Below, in pieces: positions 1 through 7,669 of a stretch of 18,179 bases of DNA. This DNA comes from Woeseiaceae bacterium (GTDB lineage Bacteria > Pseudomonadota > Gammaproteobacteria > Steroidobacterales > Woeseiaceae): positions 1 through 18,179 of the forward strand of contig JALHUQ010000345.1 in NCBI GenBank assembly GCA_022866645.1. Direction: 5' to 3'. Within the stretch, counting starts at the first letter, position 1. The number at the start of each line of letters is the position of its first letter. The notes below the pieces were generated by a model. That model was not told where the DNA came from. It did not search any database and was given only the letters and a program-made list of their open reading frames with translations. Both the position numbers and the translations under genes were made by a program.

Positions 1-569
1 AGGGCATCAAACTGATGCGTTGCCAATTGTGAGAGCGGTCCGCCCGGAGCCTTGTCCTTGTACCAACGCCAGGTGTCGGGCGTCAGTTCCAGCGCTCGCT
101 CATTCGAGAAGTTTGCTTCTATCAGGGCGATGCGTCCCAGCTCACCGCTATCTATCGCAGCCTTGATCATGCGGGTGCCCTTGAGCAGCCGGGCACTGTG
201 GCCAACCATTACCTGTACGTCATAGGTGCTTTGCAATGCCTCGATCTGCAAACCATTCTCAAGCGTGTTTGCTATCGGTTTTTCCGTGTAAATGTGTTTT
301 CCGGCCTTGGCAACTTGCTCGGCGACCGGCAGATGCTGTTCATTGGGAACAGTAAGAATCACACCTTTGATGTCAGGGATTGCAAGCAGTGCTTCCATCG
401 ACGGCGCACAGGCAATACCAAATTCCTGCTGATACGCCTCGCGTTTGTCCGCGGAACGGCTAAAGCCACTGACAATTTCGAATTTTTTCGATTTCAACGC
501 CGCCCGGGTAAGGACCTTGGCCCAGCGGCCAAGGCCGATGATGCCGATTTTTACTGGTTTCGAGCTCAT
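1..569 (-). CDS. Gfo/Idh/MocA-family NAD(P)-dependent oxidoreductase (3' end cut by window)
   Basis: Reading the minus strand from the ATG at 569 gives an open frame of about 189 codons that runs off the window edge, so only the N-terminal half of a roughly 330-400 residue protein is present. The start MSSKPVKIGIIGLGRW is a Rossmann beta-alpha-beta with GLGRWA in place of the usual GxGxxG. The family's EKP motif, whose Lys is the catalytic/cofactor residue, lies at residues 96-98 (IYTEKPIA). Such enzymes oxidise or reduce sugars, inositols, or cyclic and aldehyde substrates with NAD(P); the substrate cannot be told here. An AGAGG ribosome binding site (579-583 on the complement) sits 9 nt before the ATG. 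The gene is divergent from the GntR regulator, and the palindrome at 628-642 may control both. Family assignment is firm, function open. Confidence 0.9.
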   Translation of the reverse strand, partial: MSSKPVKIGIIGLGRWAKVLTRAALKSKKFEIVSGFSRSADKREAYQQEFGIACAPSMEALLAIPDIKGVILTVPNEQHLPVAEQVAKAGKHIYTEKPIANTLENGLQIEALQSTYDVQVMVGHSARLLKGTRMIKAAIDSGELGRIALIEANFSNERALELTPDTWRWYKDKAPGGPLSQLATHQFDA

Positions 570-616
570 TTTAGGGCGCCTCTTTTTGCGTGGTGTTTGC
601 CAGGAAACAAGCGAGT

Positions 617-645
617 TTGAATATACGGTATTACGGTAATACAAT
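617..645 (+). promoter_or_regulatory. Predicted sigma70 promoter of the GntR gene (leaderless)
   Basis: A -35 box TTGAAT (617-622) and a -10 box TACAAT (640-645) are separated by exactly 17 bp. The expected transcription start, 7-8 nt past the -10 box, falls at 652-653, which is the ATG of the GntR gene at 653. No Shine-Dalgarno-like sequence precedes that ATG, so the mRNA is probably leaderless. The boxes are seen directly; activity and start point are inferred. Confidence 0.6.
628..642. promoter_or_regulatory. Perfect 15-bp palindrome, probable GntR operator
   Basis: GTATTAC-G-GTAATAC is a perfect inverted repeat (7+1+7). It lies in the spacer of the predicted GntR promoter and overlaps its -10 box, between the divergent oxidoreductase and the regulator. 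The AT-rich GTA...TAC form and the position fit an autoregulatory site of a GntR/FCD dimer that could also repress the divergent gene. The palindrome is seen directly; the protein that binds it is inferred. Confidence 0.65.
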
Positions 646-652
646 CCAGTGT

Positions 653-1372
653 ATGAACATTGCCAAGTCGCACCAGATCATCAACATCGAACGCCAGGCC
701 GCCCCGTTACGGCAACAGGTCCTTGAGGCCCTGCGCCGCGCTATTGTGTCTGGCCGTCTCGCCCCCGGACGGCGGCTCATCGAGCGCGAGTTGATCGAAA
801 TGATGGGCGTGTCGCGAACTGTCATTCGGGAAGCCCTGCGCCAGATCGAGGCCGAAGGGCTGATCGAAATCATTCCCAACAAGGGTCCCGTTGTGCGCGC
901 GCTGAGTGCCGCAGAGGCGAAGGATCTGTATCGTATACGTGCGGTCCTCGAGGGCTTGGCTGCCCGGCTGTTTGCCGAGAGTGCGTCCGCGGTGGCGGTC
1001 GCGGAATTGGAGGCGGCCCTCGAAAATATTGTGCGCGCGTATCGGGGCGCCAGTGGCGAACAGGCGCTCGATGCCAAGACCGGATTCTACGACTTGCTCT
1101 ATCAGGGAACTGGCAGCGAAACGCTGATTGCCATGCTGAGCCAGGTTCAAGCTCGGATATGGCGCTGGCGAGCTGTGGGTCTGACCCATCCGAAACGTGC
1201 CGCCGGGCGCCTGGATGAAAGCGTTCGCAATCTGCAGGCTATGGTGACAGCAATCAGGGACAAGAATGGCGATATGGCCGAGCGTATTGCACGCGATGAA
1301 GTCAGCAGAGCCGCTGTGGAGGTCATGCGTTTGATCGCCGTTGAGCACGAAACCACCTCAGATCCCGGCTGA
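653..1372 (+). CDS. GntR-family transcriptional regulator, FCD (FadR) subfamily
   Basis: A 239-residue regulator from the ATG at 653. A longer frame opens at 590, but its extra 21 residues lie over the promoter and do not resemble the family. The N-terminal winged helix-turn-helix (about residues 15-80) has the typical APGRRLIERELIEMMGVSRT and VIREALRQIEAEGL signature. The C-terminal all-helical FCD domain (about 88-230) should bind a small carboxylate or pathway intermediate. In the usual FCD pattern an Asp and three His bind a metal; here the matching positions appear to be Lys142, Tyr146, Asn193 and Glu216, so metal binding is probably lost. The gene is divergent from the oxidoreductase and convergent with the TonB receptor. 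It probably regulates itself and the divergent gene through the palindrome at 628-642. Family call firm, ligand unknown. Confidence 0.93.
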   Translation: MNIAKSHQIINIERQAAPLRQQVLEALRRAIVSGRLAPGRRLIERELIEMMGVSRTVIREALRQIEAEGLIEIIPNKGPVVRALSAAEAKDLYRIRAVLEGLAARLFAESASAVAVAELEAALENIVRAYRGASGEQALDAKTGFYDLLYQGTGSETLIAMLSQVQARIWRWRAVGLTHPKRAAGRLDESVRNLQAMVTAIRDKNGDMAERIARDEVSRAAVEVMRLIAVEHETTSDPG

Positions 1373-1389
1373 CCCGGACACAAAAAAAA

Positions 1390-1415
1390 CACGGCACCCC
1401 CGAAGAGGTGCCGTG
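1390..1415 (-). terminator. Rho-independent terminator of the TonB-receptor gene, probably bidirectional
   Basis: A perfect 9-bp stem, CACGGCACC (1390-1398) and GGTGCCGTG (1407-1415), encloses an 8-nt loop. On the minus strand it is followed directly by eight T residues (complement of 1382-1389), making an excellent intrinsic terminator for the TonB-receptor gene that stops at 1448. On the plus strand the hairpin follows the GntR stop at 1372 but has only a short ATTT tail, so termination there is probably weaker. Confidence 0.9.
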
Positions 1416-1447
1416 CATTTGACCAATCAATAGTCAGTCAGGTCCTG

Positions 1448-4069
1448 TTATCTACCGAAGTGCGAGGAGAACTCGATGCCGAACCAACGCGGCCTCTCCA
1501 GACGCCAGTCCCAGACGCTGCGGGTGCTGAAGCAGTAGTCGATAATGCGCTCGTCGGTGAGGTTGCCGCCCATGGCCGCTACCTGCCAATCTCCCTTCGA
1601 TGGCGTGTAGGTTAGCCGGCCATCAAACTTGGTGTACGAATCCTGATAACAGCTCGACTTCGGATCGCCTTTGCGCCAGCCGCCACCCGCGTTAGCACCC
1701 CACTCAATGCCGGACTCATAGTGCATGTTGAGTCGCGGTGTGAGAGTGCCACCATTACCCATTTGAAACTCATGCTCGACCGCGAGGTTGAATGTCCACT
1801 CGGGCGTAAAGTCCGTGGGTTGCAAGTCCGAATTATCGATGAACTGGCCCACGTTTTCGGGGTCGGCGAATATGTACGAGTCATATTCGTTCTTCAGGTA
1901 ACCCGCGTCGGCCGAGAGGAAGCCGCCTTCCCACAAGGAGGCACGAAGTTCCGCTTCCAACCCGTAGATCTTCGAGGACGCGATGTTCTGGGTAACTTCA
2001 ATAGGATCCTCCGAGCCATAGACCCCATTAGGATTGGCGAGGTTGAGCGATTTTTGCTGGTCGGAATAGTCCATGTAGAAGACGTCGGCCATCAGCTGCA
2101 TCTTGCCGCCCATAAACTGACCCTTGAAGCCGACCTCGTAATTCCACACTTGCTCAGGATCGTAAGTCAGCAACGGTGCTGCACCCGGCAGGTTCGAGTT
2201 GAGCTCGGTGTTGAAACCGCCGGTGAGGAATCCCTCCGATGCGAGGAAATAAATCATGCCGCTGGTCAAGGTGTCACCGGGCGCCAGGTTTCTGGTCAGG
2301 CTGAGCGACGGCGTGAATTTCTCGAACGTACCAGATGCCGTGTTGGAGAAACCGGTGTCGGAAAGCTGAAAGGCGCTTATTGTCGCAGTGTAGTTGCAGA
2401 GTTGGGTCGGATCGACACCAACGTCACATCCTGTCGTTGCGAACTCGATATTGTGGAACTCCCGGTCATCGGAAGTCCAGCGTCCACCCGCATCCAGTGT
2501 CCATTGGTCAGTGAGGTCATAGGTGACGTGGCCGAAAATACCGGTCGACTTGTTCCATACGCTCACTTCGCTCAGGAAAGGTCCCGGGCCGCCGTTATTC
2601 AGCTTAATACCCAAGGGCCATGAGCCAGGGTTCACCTGATCGCCACTCGTTCGGTTATCCGGGACCAGGTCGAAATGCAAGCCGACCATGGGACAGTCGA
2701 ATTCGACAGCACCGAAGCCGGGATCGAGTGGATCGTTGCTCGGAGGTATAGAGGGATCATCGTTGAGCGCGCCGCTTGCCTGATACATCGAATAACACAG
2801 GTCGTCTCCATTCAATGCGGTCTCATCGAAGTAGTTCGCGCCGAAGGTCCATCTGAGCCGGTCATTGGTTTCAAGATTAAACAGTAGTTCGAAACCGTAG
2901 GTTTCATTGTGTTGGCCTTTGGGTCCCCAGGTGCCGATGTCGTCAACGGGCCACCAGGTGTAGTCGCGATCGCCGACATAGCGATACTCCATGTTCCGAT
3001 ACGACGCTTTTCCCTGCACGTTCAACTTTTCGTTGACATCCCATGCGGCTCCGAACTGGTAGATTTCTTCATCAACATCGGAAGAAGTGTATTTTCCGGA
3101 CGAATTCACGAAGTCACCCGCCGCGACATCCGCCGCGCAAATGGCCGTGAAATCTGCAAGCGCGCCTGTGTACAGCCGCCTTTCGATGTTACCGGCGCCG
3201 CCGCCCCACAACGGCGCATCGCCATTAGGATCACCGAGACACTGTCCGCCCGCGTTGTCGTCGCGCTTGCGCGTAACCGCGACAGACGCATCCAGTGTCC
3301 AGTCCTCGTTTGGCAAGAATCGGAATGCAGCTCTGGCGGATGTGTTTTCGGTACCGCCTGAATCAATGTTCAGGAACTGGTTCTGGTAGTAGCCGTCGAA
3401 CTCTTCCCGGGAGGCGCTGAATCGACCAAAAAACTTGTCGCTAAAAGGCATGTTCACCATGCCGCGGATACCGAGCTCGCCGTCTTCGGCCGCTCGCACG
3501 ACAACGCTGGAGTCAAATTCCGCCTGAGGTTTGGTTGAAATAATGTTGACCAGACCACCGATAACGTTCTTGCCAAACAGGGTTCCCTGTGGCCCGCGCA
3601 ACAGCTCGACCCGCTCGATGTCGACCGTGCTCATGTAGCCACCCAGCGAGCTCGGAATGTAATGCCCGTCCAGATACATGCCTGAGCCAAACACGAATAC
3701 CGGATCCGGGAAACCACCACCGATGCCGCGAATAATGACGCGGGTATTGTTGGCGCGTTCGGCCGTGACCAAGGTTACGTTCGGCACATAATCGGCAACC
3801 TGATCGATGCTGTAGATGCCCTGCACCTGCATCTGCTCACCCGTCATGGCAGCGATGGACAAGGGCTGATCCAGCAGTCGCTCTTCGCGCCGCCGTGCCG
3901 AAACGACAATTTCTTCGAGTAGCAAGTCTGCAGAGCTTTTCCTGGCTCCCGCCTCATCCTGGGCCATTGCCTGCCCCGAAGAAAACAGCAGAACGCTCCA
4001 GAGGAGTACCGTGCCACTGCAAAAAATGTTCTTAAATCCCGGTCGTCTTGTTGATTTGTCGCTGTTCAT
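1448..4069 (-). CDS. TonB-dependent outer-membrane receptor
   Basis: An 873-residue receptor of ordinary length for the family. A Sec signal peptide (residues 1-36, ending SGQAMA before QDEA) is followed by a TonB-box-like stretch EEIVVSARRREE (52-63). The plug domain (about 65-180) contains the classic ERVELLRGPQGTLFGKN and GGLVNIISTKP motifs. The remainder is a 22-strand-type beta barrel rich in aromatic and Asp/Asn residues. Plug and barrel resemble the large gammaproteobacterial and sphingomonad group of receptors linked to catabolic clusters, not the well-known siderophore types, so the ligand is probably an organic nutrient. The barrel ends in WFGIEFSSHFGR and not in the usual terminal Phe. 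A GAGG ribosome binding site precedes the ATG. The long upstream region contains a LacI-type operator, and a strong terminator follows. The substrate cannot be read from sequence. Confidence 0.95.
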   Translation of the reverse strand: MNSDKSTRRPGFKNIFCSGTVLLWSVLLFSSGQAMAQDEAGARKSSADLLLEEIVVSARRREERLLDQPLSIAAMTGEQMQVQGIYSIDQVADYVPNVTLVTAERANNTRVIIRGIGGGFPDPVFVFGSGMYLDGHYIPSSLGGYMSTVDIERVELLRGPQGTLFGKNVIGGLVNIISTKPQAEFDSSVVVRAAEDGELGIRGMVNMPFSDKFFGRFSASREEFDGYYQNQFLNIDSGGTENTSARAAFRFLPNEDWTLDASVAVTRKRDDNAGGQCLGDPNGDAPLWGGGAGNIERRLYTGALADFTAICAADVAAGDFVNSSGKYTSSDVDEEIYQFGAAWDVNEKLNVQGKASYRNMEYRYVGDRDYTWWPVDDIGTWGPKGQHNETYGFELLFNLETNDRLRWTFGANYFDETALNGDDLCYSMYQASGALNDDPSIPPSNDPLDPGFGAVEFDCPMVGLHFDLVPDNRTSGDQVNPGSWPLGIKLNNGGPGPFLSEVSVWNKSTGIFGHVTYDLTDQWTLDAGGRWTSDDREFHNIEFATTGCDVGVDPTQLCNYTATISAFQLSDTGFSNTASGTFEKFTPSLSLTRNLAPGDTLTSGMIYFLASEGFLTGGFNTELNSNLPGAAPLLTYDPEQVWNYEVGFKGQFMGGKMQLMADVFYMDYSDQQKSLNLANPNGVYGSEDPIEVTQNIASSKIYGLEAELRASLWEGGFLSADAGYLKNEYDSYIFADPENVGQFIDNSDLQPTDFTPEWTFNLAVEHEFQMGNGGTLTPRLNMHYESGIEWGANAGGGWRKGDPKSSCYQDSYTKFDGRLTYTPSKGDWQVAAMGGNLTDERIIDYCFSTRSVWDWRLERPRWFGIEFSSHFGR

Positions 4070-4164
4070 TTCATTCGCCTCAAGTGATCAATTCATCCCA
4101 TCGCTATGGAACAAATAAGTCCTCTGTGATGACTAAGAACGCTGTCGCCGCGGATTCAGGTTTG

Positions 4165-4177
4165 CCTGGTGACCAGG
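4165..4177. repeat. 13-bp palindrome CCTGGTGACCAGG in the TonB-receptor leader
   Basis: CCTGGT-G-ACCAGG is a perfect inverted repeat (6+1+6), about 90 bp upstream of the receptor ATG and 47 bp downstream of the LacI-type operator. The TGGT...ACCA halves recall sites of GntR/FCD regulators, but the 1-bp spacing is not typical. It could be a second operator or chance. Only the symmetry is certain. Confidence 0.35.
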
Positions 4178-4224
4178 TCTTCCTGATTGTTGCTCCACGG
4201 GACTGGCTCCCCCGTCTCGCTCTG

Positions 4225-4240
4225 ATGCAAACGTTTGCAT
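4225..4240. promoter_or_regulatory. LacI-family operator upstream of the TonB receptor
   Basis: ATGCAAACGTTTGCAT is a perfect 16-bp palindrome with the central CG typical of LacI/GalR-family operators. It lies about 155 bp before the TonB-receptor start. It shares 12 of 16 positions with the second site at 13187-13200, next to the LacI-family gene in this window. Binding by that regulator is an inference from the matching sites. Confidence 0.75.
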
Positions 4241-4500
4241 ACTTTCCAAAAGGTACCACATAGGAATCGGACGATGCAAGCTGGTAAAACACTCGTCTTG
4301 GGCCGTCTTTAGCCGGCAGCCGTATGTCGGGAAAAGCGCTCTGTGCCAGCCTCTAAAGGACGAGTGTGGTCCGAATAAGACACCCGATGCCGGTGGCGCG
4401 TAGATATAAAGCCTCTATTGAAAAGTGACTTTCGCGGCCGACCCTGCCCTTTAGTTCGCGGACAGCAGCGTTGTGCGGACTGATCTTCGGCGTCGCGTTT

Positions 4501-6666
4501 TCAGAAACGAAATGTGTAGTGAACTTGCAGCACGGCTTCGGACATTGATGAACTGAGGTCTCTCGTCAGGGGGTCGACGTCAAATTGCCGGTTCAGGACC
4601 AGAAAAATATCCTGGCCCGCTTGCGGGTTGTAGCGCAGACGGCTGTTAAAGCCAGCAGACTCTGAGACGTTGTCATATTGCACTACGTTTAACCATGACC
4701 ACTTCGCGTTGAAAGCGAAGTCTATGCGGGCACGGTACAGGCGCGTGATGAAAGAGCCCTCCGGCAGATCCACATCATTGAATTCGTAGCCGAGTTGCAG
4801 GTACAGGTGCCGGCCGGGTCGCCAGTTCACGTCACCACCGATCTTGAAAAGGTCGCCGTCGTAGAACTCCCCAAAATCGATGTCCATATTAAGAGCGATA
4901 CGTCGTTCCAGCGCCGTTGTCACCACCAACTGCATGCGGTCGAAAGTATAGTCTCCAGTAGCGATAATAACGCCCGGACTGATTTCAAATTCCTCCACGA
5001 GAACCTCTTGCAGCTGCTTCAAGCGCAGCTCGATCGTATCCCCAGACTGCGTTTCAGCGACGAGAGGCTTGAAGATGAGCTCACGGGTTTCAAGCTCGCC
5101 GTCAGTGTTGTCAATGTTTTCAACAATTGCTTTGAAACCTACATTGCGCAGCCAACGACCATTCGGTGTAAACGTGTATCCCAGCTCTCCTTTGCTCGCC
5201 GAAATATCGGATCGGTTTACAAAGCCTGCGGCAGGGTTGAAGTTTTCCTCAATTACCCATTGTGATATCTCACCGAACCACTGCTCACTATTGGGATACT
5301 CGACCCGCCAGCCGTAGGCCTGTTCATCAGCGCTTACACCCTCCGTATCGGACTGCTGGTACCAGAAAGCGGCCTGAATCGTCTTGCCGGGTATCAGGCT
5401 GGTGTTTCTGTAGCGAAAGTCTGTGCCGAAAAGATGATTATCGAGATTGGCAGTTGGATTGCCGCTCGTGAATATCATCCCCACACTGGACTCTTGCAAA
5501 ATATTCGCGGAGGCACGGCCGACGAAAATATTGCTCTGATCAACATTGCCGTACTCGTCCTGCAACACGTCCAGCACGCCGATGTTCCAGCGGCCAACAC
5601 GACCGGATAGCTTCAGGCCGGCCGTGATGTCGACCGGCTCGCCATTCTCGCCGAGGCCGATCCGCCGCGAGAAAAACGGCCGTCCATTTTCTTCAAGACC
5701 TCCGAAGCTGAAAATATCAACATCTTGATTGAAGAATTGCCGTTTTTCGGGAAAGAACAACGAAAAGCGGGTGAGATTAACTTGACGGTCATCCACATCC
5801 GTGGCCGAAAAGTCAGTGTTCAGGGTAAGCGCTGCCGTCAGTGACGGCGTAACTTTGTAGTAAGCATCCAGTGACGGCACAAGTTCGCTGCTGGCTCCCT
5901 GCCCGGAAAAATCGTTAGTCTGTTTGACCGCGACCGACGGTACGACGTCGAGACCCCGGCCCTGACGGATGCCGCTGATGCAATCGAGCGTGCCAGCAGA
6001 CCCCGGGTTGATCGCACGATCGAAAGACGCCCAGGCGATCTCCTCTTTCTTCCTCGCTATGGTGCGTGCAACCGTAAAGCCCCAGCGGCTATTGTCCGGA
6101 TTAAAATTCAGCGTCTTGAAGGGTATTGCAATCTCGGCCGACCAGCCGGTTTCGTCGCGCGACGCCTGTCCCTGCCAGATACCGTCCCAGTCGCGATTAA
6201 TTTCGGTCGCACTTTCATACACGCCGTCCCTGCGTATGCCATTGGGATTAAGTTGAAACCAGAACCCGGTGCGGCGGGTTTGAAACGGATCGAGCAGAAA
6301 TTCGATCGCATCATCGAACATGAGCGTTTGGCCCTGCACCAACTGGCGTGCGCTGATCTCCTGCGGACTGCTGTCGTATAGGTGGGCACCGACGTAAAAG
6401 AAATCTTTATCGTAGAATACGAAAAACTCTGACTTCTCTGACGGCGTGCCGTGATCAACCGGTTGGAACTGATGCAGGTCGTCGATGCGAATGGCATCAA
6501 TCCACGCTACATCATCGAGCACCCCGTCGATGACAGGTGCTGCCTCCGTTCGGCGCAGACATAACGATTTTGAATTGTCGGCAACTCCGTCGCCCGGGAC
6601 GGCAGCATGCACGCTCATCGCAAGATTCAGCCCGAGCACCAGCAGCACTACCTGGCTCCGGACCAT
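4501..6666 (-). CDS. CBM9-like / DUF5916 outer-membrane protein
   Basis: A protein of about 721 residues from the ATG at 6666. Its first 21 residues (MVRSQVVLLVLGLNLAMSVHA) form a clean Sec signal peptide, which is why this start is preferred. A TTG at 6750 and ATGs at 6747 and 6729 lie upstream in frame, but they would put a charged, unlikely tail before the signal and overlap the preceding gene. After the signal comes a CBM9-like beta-sandwich (about 40-215; APVIDGVLDDVAW, DDAIEFLLDP, GWSAEIAIPFKTL). The rest (about 225-721) is a DUF5916 region, predicted to be an outer-membrane barrel ending in VHYTFRF with the C-terminal Phe typical of such proteins. CBM9 modules bind sugars in some enzymes, but the role of DUF5916 proteins is not established. 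It starts 43 bp after the reductase gene and may be cotranscribed with it. Confidence 0.85.
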   Translation of the reverse strand: MVRSQVVLLVLGLNLAMSVHAAVPGDGVADNSKSLCLRRTEAAPVIDGVLDDVAWIDAIRIDDLHQFQPVDHGTPSEKSEFFVFYDKDFFYVGAHLYDSSPQEISARQLVQGQTLMFDDAIEFLLDPFQTRRTGFWFQLNPNGIRRDGVYESATEINRDWDGIWQGQASRDETGWSAEIAIPFKTLNFNPDNSRWGFTVARTIARKKEEIAWASFDRAINPGSAGTLDCISGIRQGRGLDVVPSVAVKQTNDFSGQGASSELVPSLDAYYKVTPSLTAALTLNTDFSATDVDDRQVNLTRFSLFFPEKRQFFNQDVDIFSFGGLEENGRPFFSRRIGLGENGEPVDITAGLKLSGRVGRWNIGVLDVLQDEYGNVDQSNIFVGRASANILQESSVGMIFTSGNPTANLDNHLFGTDFRYRNTSLIPGKTIQAAFWYQQSDTEGVSADEQAYGWRVEYPNSEQWFGEISQWVIEENFNPAAGFVNRSDISASKGELGYTFTPNGRWLRNVGFKAIVENIDNTDGELETRELIFKPLVAETQSGDTIELRLKQLQEVLVEEFEISPGVIIATGDYTFDRMQLVVTTALERRIALNMDIDFGEFYDGDLFKIGGDVNWRPGRHLYLQLGYEFNDVDLPEGSFITRLYRARIDFAFNAKWSWLNVVQYDNVSESAGFNSRLRYNPQAGQDIFLVLNRQFDVDPLTRDLSSSMSEAVLQVHYTFRF

Positions 6667-6709
6667 CAATCTGGCCCAGCGCCCCGAACCAAGGGACGCG
6701 ACGCAGAGC

Positions 6710-7603
6710 TCATGCCGGGTTCCGGCCATGCGCAATTCGCAGGGCATCAATGAGTTCGCTGTCGTTGTGGTCGCCCATTGCGTGCTCTACCATCTGCGCG
6801 AAAACCGCTTTCGTTGCGTGGCCAATCACGGACTGAGCGCCGACGCTTTCGATCAGGCGAATGCCATAGTCCACATCCTTGATACGCATGCGGCCTGAGA
6901 ACTGCACCGGGTCTTCGTGCTTGTTTTCCGCCATGTAGCGGGCATGTCGAATGACATGGGGACTGCCTGTTGCGCCGGTCGAGAACCCTTCGGCGGCGAC
7001 GGCGATATCGATGCCCGCTGCCTCGCAGGCGAACATGCCCTCCGCGCAAGCTGCGACATGAATCGCACCCATCACGTTGTAAATCAGTTTGAAAGTAATG
7101 CCCTTGCCGACACCACCGACATGCGTCACGCTTTTACTGATCGCCGCCAGTACCGGGCGCAGTGCATCCACATCTTCAACGCGGCCGCCTGCAAAAATCT
7201 TGAGCTGCCCGGACTCTGCCACGTCCGGTCGGCCGGCCACCGGGCAATCCAGGAAATGCAGGCCCCTGGCCATTGCCAGCTCGTTCAACTCAGACACCCA
7301 GGTCAAGGATACGGTTGACACCTCGATGGCGAAAGCGCCGGGCTTAAGGTCTGCCTGCAGCGCACCGTCGGTCCCGGTCCACGTGGCTCGCGACGCGTCG
7401 TCGTTCGTCAGGCTCGACATGATGACATCGGCGCCGGCAGCCGCCGCCCTCGGTGTCGCTGCAACGGTTGCCCCGAAAGCCTCAAGCGCACGCGCTTTGT
7501 CCGGCGTGCGATTGTAAACCGTTACCGCATGCCCGCCTTGAAGGAAATTTCGCACCATAGGCTGGCCCATCATGCCGGCGCCGAGGAATGCTATTTTCGC
7601 CAT
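6710..7603 (-). CDS. 3-hydroxyisobutyrate dehydrogenase-family NAD(P)-dependent reductase
   Basis: A 297-residue cytoplasmic beta-hydroxyacid dehydrogenase of normal family length. The N-terminus MAKIAFLGAGMMGQPM has the Rossmann GxGxxG, and YNRTPDK follows (30-36) at the cofactor-ribose position, Arg suggesting NADP. The catalytic signature GKGITFKLIYNV places the key Lys at 172 and Asn at 176. The substrate loop, normally DAPVSGG, reads DCPVAGRPDVA (119-129), so the acid-binding SGG is altered and the substrate may not be 3-hydroxyisobutyrate or tartronate semialdehyde. An AGGGA ribosome binding site precedes the ATG. It lies 66 bp after the crotonase gene and just before the DUF5916 gene on the same strand, likely one transcription unit. 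It probably reduces or oxidises a hydroxyacid or aldehyde intermediate of the local pathway. Confidence 0.9.
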   Translation of the reverse strand: MAKIAFLGAGMMGQPMVRNFLQGGHAVTVYNRTPDKARALEAFGATVAATPRAAAAGADVIMSSLTNDDASRATWTGTDGALQADLKPGAFAIEVSTVSLTWVSELNELAMARGLHFLDCPVAGRPDVAESGQLKIFAGGRVEDVDALRPVLAAISKSVTHVGGVGKGITFKLIYNVMGAIHVAACAEGMFACEAAGIDIAVAAEGFSTGATGSPHVIRHARYMAENKHEDPVQFSGRMRIKDVDYGIRLIESVGAQSVIGHATKAVFAQMVEHAMGDHNDSELIDALRIAHGRNPA

Positions 7604-7669
7604 CTGTTTTCCCTGTTTGTCAAAAATCGTGTCGTTAAATTGTGCGAACCGGCTTGCACCTTTCCAGCT

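Larger units (their letters stand above)
4070..4500. other. 431-bp intergenic regulatory region upstream of the TonB receptor
   Basis: No convincing gene lies between the end of the DUF5916 gene and the TonB-receptor start. Short open frames on both strands here have no family resemblance. The region holds a perfect 16-bp LacI-type operator (4225-4240) and a 13-bp palindrome (4165-4177) in what would be the receptor's leader. I could not settle on a clear -35/-10 pair, nor on an intrinsic terminator for the DUF5916 gene. Confidence 0.6.

Noticed and set aside
198..620. 140-codon open frame on the plus strand near the left edge
   Set aside because: It is antisense to the Gfo/Idh/MocA oxidoreductase, whose Rossmann and EKP motifs are clear; no family resemblance.
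590..652. Upstream N-terminal extension of the GntR regulator
   Set aside because: The 21 extra codons overlap the promoter and palindrome and are unlike GntR N-termini; the ATG at 653 fits the family.
1721..2623. 300-codon open frame on the plus strand
   Set aside because: It lies wholly antisense to the TonB-receptor gene, has no recognisable domain, and the receptor reading is unambiguous.
4104..4292. 62-codon minus-strand frame in the TonB-receptor upstream region
   Set aside because: No domain or conserved look, and it spans the LacI-type operator; treated as non-coding.
6667..6750. Longer N-terminus of the DUF5916 protein from TTG at 6750 or ATG at 6747 or 6729
   Set aside because: It would overlap the preceding gene and bury the signal peptide behind about 28 residues; the ATG at 6666 starts the signal peptide directly.
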